Source: Gammaproteobacteria bacterium (lineage in GTDB: Bacteria; Pseudomonadota; Gammaproteobacteria; Chromatiales; Chromatiaceae). From it: 16,244 bases of DNA. The notes below the pieces were generated by a model. The model did not search any database and was not told the origin of the DNA. It worked only from the letters and a program-made list of their open reading frames with translations. The position numbers and the translations under genes are program-made. The stretch is from the NCBI GenBank assembly GCA_019136395.1, contig JAGVUH010000494.1, forward strand, positions 1 to 16,244. Reading direction: 5' to 3'. Shown piece after piece: positions 1 through 9,500 of this stretch; the stretch's first letter is position 1; every line of letters starts with the position of its first letter.

Positions 1-394
1 GACCTCTTGTCCTACGTGCTCGCGGTTCAGATCCCCGCAATAGTGACTGCGCATGCGTTTTGGCTCCGCTGATTGCCCGCAACTGGCCGCCCGCGGCGGC
101 CGGGAAAAAAGAAGGGCATGATACCCAGGGGGGCGGGGGAGTGCCAGGGTCGTCCTAAGGCAGGCTGGCGCCGGCATGGCTGTGCAGCGCGCTCAATAAG
201 GATCTGAAACAGCGACGGCAAGCCGGATGGGTCGGGTATCCCCCGCGATGAGAGGGAGAGAAAAAGAAGACGGTCACCAGGGGCATGGCATGGGCCACGC
301 CAACACGGCTGATCAGATCGGTGGATCCTCAGCGAGAAGGGCAATTAGTCTGGCCGACAGCTCCCCTCCTGGCCGCTGGAAGAACGTCAAACTG
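1..394. other. Left intergenic stretch without a convincing gene
   Basis: No open frame here resembles a known protein. A minus-strand frame of about 105 codons (27-344) is open, but its translation is Arg/Pro-rich with no recognisable motif, so I do not call it a gene. The stretch holds a short block at 96-153 that is nearly repeated at 13253-13310. From about 364 it holds the start of a longer element repeated at 13112-13262. Both are described separately. No convincing promoter or RNA gene was seen. Confidence 0.6.
96..153. repeat. Short repeat block A, left copy
   Basis: A stretch with an A-run followed by GGGCATGATACCCAGGGG and a G-rich segment ending in TGCCAGG is nearly the same as 13253-13310, in the same orientation. 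On the minus strand both copies read SPAPLGIMP in one frame, preceded by a Trp. This may be a relic of coding sequence or may simply reflect DNA identity. Unlike the right copy, this block is separated from the nearest hairpin element by about 210 bases. Confidence 0.6.
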
Positions 395-500
395 TCCCCC
401 TGAGCGCAGCCGACGGGCGGCTTCACTCAGGGGGACCCCGACCTATGCGTGGAGGTTACCGCAGTGACCTCCGTTGTCGGTGCTGCCACCCGAAAGCGGC
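364..500. repeat. Roughly 140-base element B, left copy, overlapping the 3' end of the giant gene
   Basis: Comparison by eye with 13112-13262 shows an ordered series of shared pieces. These are a CCTCCT segment followed by GCCGCT, a GAACRTCAAA segment, a hairpin whose right arm is CTCAGGGGGA in both, the string GGAGGTTACCGCAG, and a GCCAGCAA segment. The copies are diverged by many substitutions and small indels. TTACCGCAG is the reverse of the last codons (Leu-Arg-stop) of the giant gene, so the element covers its C-terminal codons and its terminator region. The two copies are in the same orientation about 12.75 kb apart. Confidence 0.7.
395..435 (-). terminator. Hairpin downstream of the giant surface-protein gene
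   Basis: The arms TCCCCCTGAG (395-404) and CTCAGGGGGA (426-435) are perfectly complementary. Inside them AGCCG (408-412) pairs with CGGCT (418-422) across a five-base loop. The structure begins 20 bases after the stop codon of the giant gene, read on the minus strand. It is followed by only a short T-run (AGTTTGACG), so it is not a textbook intrinsic terminator. It may terminate weakly or stabilise the 3' end of the message. The same hairpin, slightly changed, recurs at 13143-13186. Confidence 0.65.
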
Positions 501-3500
501 CAGCAAGCCGCCCAGCAGCAATAGGGCCCACTGGCTCAGGGTGGGGATGGGGATGGGCGTTGGATTGAGGCCCGGACCACTCGGATCGCTTATCTCGCCG
601 GGGTTCGGGTTGGTGTCCCCCTCACCGCCGTCGGTAATCGTCAGCACGACGGTATTGCCGGTGATGGTCACTTTATTGGTCCAATCGAACCAGGTCCCGC
701 CGATGTTCTTCCAGTACCGCGTCCCTTCCGGCAAGGGTTGGGGATAGCGGAGGGTGATCGTGACGGTACCGCCGGTCTCACACTCAAGGACCGTGAAACC
801 AAAGACGCCAAAGGGAAAGGTTTGCCCAGCGGGCGGATTGGCGGGTACGGTGAACTGGGCGCTACCGTCCTCAAAGCCCAAGCAGTTGCCCCCGGTGATG
901 GTGGCCGTTACTAGACCGCCGGGAGTGTCACCGGTGGCCTGGGTAGCCAGCAGGATGGTGATGCTCACGGTCGCCGTGGCCGTGCCACTGGTGGCGCCGG
1001 TGGCGGTGACCGTGAAGGTGGCGTTTGTTTGGTTCGCCAGCGGCTTGCCGCTGATGACGCCGGTGCTGCTGTTGAGGCTCAGCCCGGCCGGCAAGGTCGG
1101 GCTGATGGTGTAGCTGACCGCACCGGTGAAGCCGGTGGCGGTATAGGCGGTGGTGGCGGTGATGGGCGTGCCGACCTGGCCGCTGACGGTCTGGGTCAGG
1201 GGGGACAGGGATTGAGCCGCAACCTCATGCGCGACACCATCCGAAACACTCTCCAGGTAGTTCGCATCGCCTTCGTAAAGCGCGGTAAGGTTGCTGAAGC
1301 CCGTTGGCAGCGCCGTTGTGGTACAGGTCGCGATTCCAGCTACACTCAGGCTCTGGCTGCCGCAGCCGCCGATGGTGACGTCATTGAGCCGGAAGTCGGC
1401 GCTCCCGGTGGGCGTCGAGCCACCGGACACCTGTCCGGAAACGGTCGCGGTGATGGTGACCGACTGGCCGCTGAAGGACGGATTCGGCGCGGACGCCACT
1501 GTCGTGACCGTGTCCCCTTTGGTCACCGTCAGACTCACCGTCTTAGCCGCAGGGTTGTAACTGTCGGGGTCATTAGGCTTGAAAGCGACGCTCAGTAAGT
1601 GCGTGCCGACGGCGAGCACCGTGCCCTGCTCATACGAATAATCGTAGGTACCGGCCACCTCACCGCTATCGGTGTAGGCATAGGCATCGAGTTGCATGCT
1701 GCTCAACGGCGTACCGTAGCCGATGGGATCCGGATCCTGCCAGTAGATATGAGGAGTCGCCTTGTCAACGGTCTGCGTGAATGAGCTGCTGGTGCTCGCC
1801 TGGAAGTTCGTCGTCGCCGCATAGGCGGCGGTGACGTTGTGCGTACCGAAGTTCAGCACGTTGACGACTAGGGCCGCCGTGGAATCGCTCCCGAGCGGGA
1901 CGGGTAGTTGTTCAACACCGTCGAGGGTGAAGGTCACGCTTCCCGTCGTCGGGTCGGGGTCGACGAAGCTATCGTTCGCTACTGTGGCATAGAAGGTCAC
2001 CGACTGGCCCGCCGAGGACGGATCACCGCTACTGGACAGGGTCGTGGTGGTGGTCGCGGGCGTCACCGTGAGGGTGCTCGTCGCCTGGGAGCCGCCGAAA
2101 TCGGCATTGCCCAGATAGGTGGCGGTAATAGGTTGATCAGCGCCGACGGGCACGGCCACCAGTGCGCAGTTTGCGGTGCTGGTAGTCGCGTTCTGGGTTG
2201 AGAGCGATGTCTGGCAGCTCACGCCCCCCGCCGCGATGTCGACGCTGCCCAAAGGCGCACGCGACTTGCCGCTGACCGAGACGCTGACCGACACGCTGCC
2301 GCCATAAGCGACGCTCGCCGGGGTCACCGAAGTGATTTGCGTGGTCGAGCTGGCGGTCGTCACCTTGTGTGGCAAAGCGGCGCTGCTCGCGGCCGTGTAG
2401 TTGGCATCGCCCGCGTAGTCGGCGACCAGGCTGTAATCCCCCGTGGCATTGAAGCTGGTGACACAGGTCGCCTCGCCGCTGGCATCCAGGGGCACGGCCC
2501 CACAGTTGGCGATGGCGGTCGACCCGATTTTGAATTGCATCGTGCCAGTGGGATAGACCGCCTCATCGGTCACTCTGCCCACCCTAGCCGTGAGGGTCGC
2601 GCCCTCGCCGACCGCCGAGGGATTCGGCAGGCTGAACAGGGTGACGGCGGGTGTGGCGCGCAGGATGTCGCTGGTCGCCTCCGCGCTCTTGCTGCCGCCG
2701 AAGGTGACATCGCCCTGATAAGTGGCGGTGAACCGGGTCGGGCTGCCGGCGGGCGGCGTCAGGGTGCAACTGGCCGCGCCGTCGCCGCTCAACACGCCGA
2801 TGCATTGCACACCGCCGGCGACGATGATGACGCTGCCGATCGGCTGCTGGGTCGATGTGCTGCTGGCGCTCACCACATTGGCCGTCACCGTGTAGGCATC
2901 GCCATACACGCCGCTGGCGGGCAGTAGGGCCGCCCGAATGCTCGTGGCGCTGGGGGCCTCCTTCACATCGTGGCGCACGCTGCCACTGCTCGATGTCGTG
3001 AAATTGGCGTCGGCCGGGGTATAGGTCGCCGAGATGTTCTGATTATCGGCAAAGGTTGGGAAGGAGTAAGTGCAGGTCGCCAGCCCCGCGCTCGATACCG
3101 GCTTGGCGGAACAGGCGGAAATCGGCGTGCCATTGGCGCTGAACGCCACAGTGCCGGTGGGCGTCGCCAGGCTGGGACTGGTCGCCGTCACCTGGGCGTT
3201 CAGGTCCACCGGATAGGTGGCTGTGGAAATGCGCGGATCGGCGGTCAGCGCGGTGGTCGTTGCGGCGGCGTTTACGGTCAGGCTGCCTGCACCGGAACTC
3301 CCCGTAAACGCCGAAGAGCCGGGGGTGTAGGTCGCGGTCACCGTCTGCGTCCCGACACCGGGGAACCCCGTGGTGGCGTTGAGGCTGCATGTGGCCGTGC
3401 TGATCCGACCGCTGGCGTTACCCAGCACCGCCAGGCAACTCTTGCCGCCCAGGCTGAATTGCACTTGACCGCCCGGCGCTGTGTCGCCCGCGCTGGCGGT

Positions 3501-6500
3501 CACCGACGCGGTGAGGCTGACCGGTTGGCCGTAAATGGCCGGGTTAGGCGTGACGGATGTCACCGCCGTGGTGGTGCCCAGGGCGGTGACGCTGAAGGTC
3601 TGGGTCACCGAGGTGGCGGCGTTGTAGTTGCCATCGCCCCCTTGGCTGGCGGTGAGCGAGCAGGTTCCGGCGCCCAGCAGGGTCACCAGACTACCACTCG
3701 CGGTGCAGATGCTCGGTGAATCGCTGCTAACGCTGACCGGCAGGCCGGAACTGGCGAAATAGGTCAGGCTGACCGTGCGGGCGCTCAGATTCACCGTGCC
3801 CGGATTGGTGAAGCTGATGGTCTGGTTGCCCTTGGCGATGCTCAGGGTGCCGTTGGTTGAGCCACTGTAGGATGCATCGCTCACCGTGCAGACGACGGCA
3901 TAGGAACCGGCATTCCGCGGCAGCGCACTGCCGCCATCGTAAGTGATCGTCGTCGCCAAGCCGGCGGGCGCCGTGGTGCAGGTGGCGGGCTTGGTTGCGC
4001 CGTCGTAGGTATGGCTGAGGTTGCTCAGGGTGGCGGTCGCCGTCGCCTTGGTATTGGTCAGGCTGAAGGACGCCTGGTTGGCGCTAGCCACGCCCGATGC
4101 GCTGGCCGTGACGCTGTAGGGTCCGCCCCCGGTGGCATTGGCGGTGGCGGTCACCGACGCACTTCCCGAGGCAATGGTCACCAAGCTGCTCGACAGCGTC
4201 GCGCTGGCGCCGCTCGCCGGCACGGTGAAGGTAATCTTGCCGCCATCGACCGGTTCGGCCGGAGTTGCCGAACTCGCAATGCCGACGACCAGATTGGTGA
4301 ACGCCGTGCTGATCGCGGTGGACTGGTTGTCGCCGCTGGTCTTGGTCAGGGCAAAGCCGCGCGACTCATAGGCGCCCATGTCGGTGACGACGTTGACCGG
4401 CCGGCCCAGACCCCGGATGTCGCTGGCCGGCGCGCCGGTGTTGGTTCCGGCGTCAATGGCCGGGCTGCCCGGCAGCAGGCGGAAATCGCCGCCGGCCACG
4501 TTGGCGAACAGCGGATCGACGTTCAGGTTGCCGGCCCCAGAGAACCCACCTTCGATCAAGCTATAGCTGATATCCGGCGTACCGCTGCTGGTGTGAATCT
4601 GGGGGCCGGCGGTCGTCGCGGTGTTGCCCCAGAGGATGGCGTTGCTCAGGGTCGGGCTGGCGTTGTTGTTGTAGATCGCTCCGCCGTTGGTCGCCGAGTT
4701 GTCGTAAAAGGTGACGTTGGTCAGGGTGGGGGTGCTGACACCGCTGCTCGAGCCGTCGTTGTAGATGGCTCCACCGCCCTCGGTGGTCCCTGCGGCCGCA
4801 TTACCGCGAAAGACAATATTGCTGAGCGTGGGATTAGAGGCGCCACCGCTGGAACCGGCGTCGAAGATGCCGCCACCCCTTGTGGCCTGATTGCCGCTGA
4901 AAACCAGGTTGGCGAGCGTTGGATTGCATGATCCCCCTGTCCCGGATCCCATGCAGCTCAAACCACCTCCCTCGCTGGGAATACCTAAGAAGACCGCATC
5001 GACCCAGCCCGCGTCCGCCCCAGCAACCCGGTTGACGTCCTTGCTGTATGTCCATTTGAGCGTATGGCTGCCGGCCGGGATTGCGAAGGGTCCCTTTTTC
5101 GTCCAGCCAACTGCGCCACTGATTCCAGGCGCCTGTGGTTGCTCGACACCATCAATGTAAAAGCGCAGGTAGTCATAACCAGATTCGGAGGAGACACCCC
5201 AAGAGAAATAGACGACACCTGGCCCCGAAACCGTAGTCTCTAAAACACTGCGTTGAAGGTCCCCGATTACGCCGCTTCTAACATCATTGCTGCCGTAGTA
5301 GGGCGCGTCGGACGATGCCGGCGGACCAACCGTCGATACCGCCCAATTTGCGTTGCCCGACGTGGTAAAGGTAAGCGCGGGCGCATTTACTGCGTTGGCG
5401 AGTTCGTTGCCACTGGCCGCACCACTGCCGCTACCCGTTGCCGACCCGGCGGTAACCGTAAAGCCGTCGAGCCTTGTGCTTTCGGTGGTGCCATACATCG
5501 TCACCACATGATAGGCATTCACGCCCTGAATGTGAGCCGTGCGCTCTGCGATAGCGTTACCGTCCGTATTCGTGTCATCGCCGTCGATGTCACCCGACAG
5601 AACGGTCAAGTTAGTGAGCAGATCGCGTTGAGCCAAAGAGGATTCGCTACCCGCGAAACCGCCAAAAACTGCCACGCCGGAGGGGATCGCAAAGGTCGAG
5701 GTTACGCTGTTGTCGGTCTGCCCCGTGCCTTCGTCCGGGTAATAGACGCCTTTCGCCACCCAAATCTGGCTGCCGCTCGGGGGATTCTTCGCCAGAGCGT
5801 CTTGCAGATGCATGCATGCGGTGCCCCAACTCAGACAGTCGCCGGGGCTGGCCACACTCTTTTTGACGTAGTAGATCCTGGCGGTGGCCGGCACGGTAAA
5901 CACCACGGCCGCCGACGCCGTATTTCCCGCGCGATCCACCACGTTGGCGGCGGTGAGGGTTAGCGTGTCGTTCGCCGCGACGTTGGCACCGCTACCCAGG
6001 GTGATCAGGAAGCCCGCCGCATAGCCTCCACTGGCGTTCAATGGCTGCATGCTGGCGCCGCTGCCCAGGCTGTGACCGTTGTTGACGGCAATGTTGCCCA
6101 CCGTCATGTTGGCGGTGGCCACCGGCTCGCTGAAGGTCAGCGTCAGCGTGCCCGTGGCGGCGGTGATCGGATTGCTCGACGCGGCGGCTGGCGCCGTGGT
6201 GTCGATTACCACGCCGCCGAGGTTGGGCGGCGTGAAGGTGAGCACCGCAACGTTGCCGGCGTCATCCTGAATCGAACCGCCGTTCAGGGCGATGGGACTG
6301 GCGAGGCCCAGACTGCCGTTTCGGCCGGCCTCGACGGTGTAGCGGAAGGTCAGCGCCGTGCCCGGACTGCCCGAGGCATAGGCGGCGGCCAAGCTGTCCT
6401 TGCCCACCGTCAGCGCCAGGCTCGGCGTGCCACTGGTCGTCGTCACCGTGACGCCATGGCTATAGGTGACCGGAAAATTGAGGACGGCCCCGGCCTTGTA

Positions 6501-9500
6501 ATAGCCGTCCGCCGGACCGGTGACTGTGGGCGTCGGGGCCGTCTTCTGGATCGTGTAGGTCTGGCCGCTGCGGCCATCCGCGAGCGGCCTGCCGCTGGTC
6601 GCGGAAACGATGTTCGTGCCGGCGTTCAGGTTGAGCTGAAGCGTGCCGTTGCCGCTGCCGGTGTTGACGGTGACCGTGTAGCTCGTGCCACTGCCCGCGA
6701 CACTGCTGACGCTCGCACCGGTGACGCCCGACGTGACCAAACTGAAATCGTCGGCGCTGACGTTGCTGACAGCTTCGCTGAAGGTCACCGCGTAGGTGAC
6801 GCTGGCCGCATTGGTCGTCGTGGCCGTGGGCACGCTGCGATTGATCGCCGTCGCGGTCGGGGCCGGCGCGCCGGCCAGCACCACGTCGTTGCCAGTACCG
6901 CCGGTGTAGCTGATCGTGTAATTCACCCCGCCGAGGGCCACGGTGGCGCCTTCGGCAAGGCCGTTGAACGCGCCGACCACGGCGGATGTGCCTTGGTTGT
7001 CGATCAGGGTATAGCTGGCCGCCTGATTGAAGGGCGTCGTGCCGACCGTCGTGAGAACCAAGCTACTGCCGCCCAGGTTCACGGTGTTGCCGGTCACCAC
7101 CACCTGGCGGTAGTCCGTGCCGGCGACCGGCGCTGTGCCGCCGGAGAGGCCGAGTTGCAGGGTTCCGCCGGACGCCTGGGTGAGCGTCGCCATCGTCAGC
7201 TTGCCGAGGTCACCCACCCCCGGCAGCAGCGTGCTGCCATTGACCGTGTTGGCGCCGATGCTCCCCGTTCCAGCCAGCGCGCCGCTGGTTAGGGTGGTCG
7301 CAAGCGTGGTGTCGCCGTTGACCGACACCTGGCCGGCTTCAACGGTCAGGGCCGCATCCGATTCGTTCCCGCTGAGCGTCAGCGTGCCGGCGCCCTTCTT
7401 GAGCAGACCGCCGAAGCCCGTGAGGCGACCCTCGTAGGCGCTGTTGATGGCGGCATCCGAGGTCAGCACGCTACCACTGGCCATGGCAATCTCGGCGCCG
7501 CTCGACGCGGCGCCTCCAGCGAGTGTCGCCGATTTAAGGGCGCCAATGGTCTGGCGAACGCCGACATTGAGGGTCAGCTTGCCATCGCCATAGATGTTGA
7601 GGGTCGGGTTGGCGGTCGGTGTGGCGGTCAGGCCGGGCACCGTTTCCGCCGTACCGAGGAACTGATCGCTGCGGGCGAGGACAACCTCCGCCGAGCCGGC
7701 GCTGCCGAAACCATCGCCGACGATCAAGGCGCTGCGCAGGGCCGGGCCGTCGCTACGCTCAAGAGTGAGCTTGCCGCTCAGCAACTGGGTGGTTGAGCCG
7801 CTGGCGTTGCCGATCAATTGGCCGGAAGCGTTGGTACAAACGCCATTGCGTTGATTTAGCACGGCGTCGGGTGAGCTGATCTTCAGCTTGCCGTTGCAGA
7901 TCGTCGAGTTCGCCGCCTGGCGGATGGACACCGGCGAGTCCAGCCAGAGTGACGCGGTACCCGTGCGATTGATCTGCGTGGCGATCGAAATGGCGCCCGA
8001 GAGCACGGCGCCACTGGTGTTATCGGAACTACCGATGCGCACGTTCCCATTTGACGCATCGAGGAAGCCGACCTCGGCGGTGCTCAGACTCAGGGCGCTC
8101 GTGACGGCGTCGGCCGCGGCATCGACGCCCAGGTCAATGTTGCGGCCCGCCGTCTTCGTCCGCACCCACAGCGTGTTGGAGGGCGCCCGCACGTTGCTCG
8201 TGATGTACACATTGTCGGCTGTCAGGGTCAGCGGACCTTGGCTGCTGGCGATGACACCCCCCGAACTCATTTCGAAGCTGGGGGTGTCGATCGTCACGGG
8301 TGTCTGGCCCGAGGTATAAAAGGTCGCACCGGAGTTTCCTCCGGTTTTGAGGACCCTCACGGCCGTCGTGGCGGACAAATCGAGTGAGCCGCCGCTGCTC
8401 GTGACGTAGGTCACGTAATCGACGATGATCGAGCCCGCCAGCGCCGACAAGGTAACCCCCTTGGCTGTGACGTCCCCGTAACGTCTTGCGTTGTTGACGA
8501 AGCTGCCAAGCGCTATGTCGCCCGTCTGGGCCGTAATGGTGGAACGGTTCGACAGTGATTTGACACAAGCGGGTTGGGTGCCAAGTCCCATGCAGCTAGT
8601 GGCTAATCCCGTACCGACATTCAAACTAATCGCTCCCGGCGCCTGAATCGTGTCACCGGTCGGAGTACCGGCGGGGCGCGGAGTCGTGCTAGGGCAGGGC
8701 GTGTTGTTGCAAATAAGAATTGCGGGAGTATAGGGAACCACTAACTTCCCGGTAGTGGCCAGATTGATTCCCGCGGCTCCAGTCGCGCTGCCCACCTGGA
8801 CCCCACCCGCATAGGCATACTCGATGGGGCGACCACCCAGTGTTTGATTGGGAGCGGTGCCGGTTAACACACGAGTCGCATCGCCAACCGTGAGATCGCC
8901 AATATTCGCTACATGGATGCTGCCATCGCCAGTGAGTGCGGTGTTCAGCGTACTGCCGGTGTTCAGTTCGATATGGGCGACCTCGGTATCGAGCGGGTTG
9001 TCGGCGCTGCCAATGCCATTGGTACCATAGAGCTGCAACTTGGGGACGGTGATATTGACGGCAGTGCCGCTGCTGGCATCGACCCGGCCGACCTTGGCGA
9101 AGAAGGTGTCACGCGCTCGCGCCGCACCGAGTGTCATCACCCCGCCGCTTTTGATATCGACCGCGTAAAGCTTATCGGCGAGGGTGGTGCTACTGATCAC
9201 AGCAAAGGTGATCGTGCTCCCGGTTCCGGCCTTCAGATCCACGGCTAGCTTGCTGACCGTCGTCTTGTTCAAGTCGAGGGTGGCGGTCGAGGAAGCCACC
9301 GGGGTAGTGCTGTCGTAGGACAGGGAGCCGCCAGCGGCGGTGGAGGTCGCGTCGAACGTCCCGCTGCCAAGCGTCAGCACCAGCCCGTTGGACGTGACCG
9401 ATAGGGTCAGACTGGGGCTGGCGCCATCGGTCTGCTCGGCTAGGGTCAGCGCGGTGGTGCTGGGGTCCCAGGTCAACTTGATCGCAGCTCGGGCCGCGGA

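Noticed and set aside
27..344. Minus-strand frame of about 105 codons at the left edge
   Set aside because: Composition is Arg/Pro-rich, no ribosome site or motif was seen, and it runs through the repeated block A. It is at best a relic.
1210..3580. CRISPR-like array
   Set aside because: The periodicity is about 300 bases, protein-coding and diverged; it reflects Ig-like domains, not short identical repeats with spacers.
4011..4931. Plus-strand open frame of about 300 codons inside the giant gene
   Set aside because: Same antisense pattern with an Arg/Gly/Ala-rich composition and no family resemblance.
6072..7292. Plus-strand open frame of about 400 codons inside the giant gene
   Set aside because: Its translation is Arg/Gly/Ala-rich without any motif and lies wholly antisense to a well-supported repeat protein. 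GC-rich Thr/Ser/Val/Gly codons of the giant gene produce long open antisense frames.
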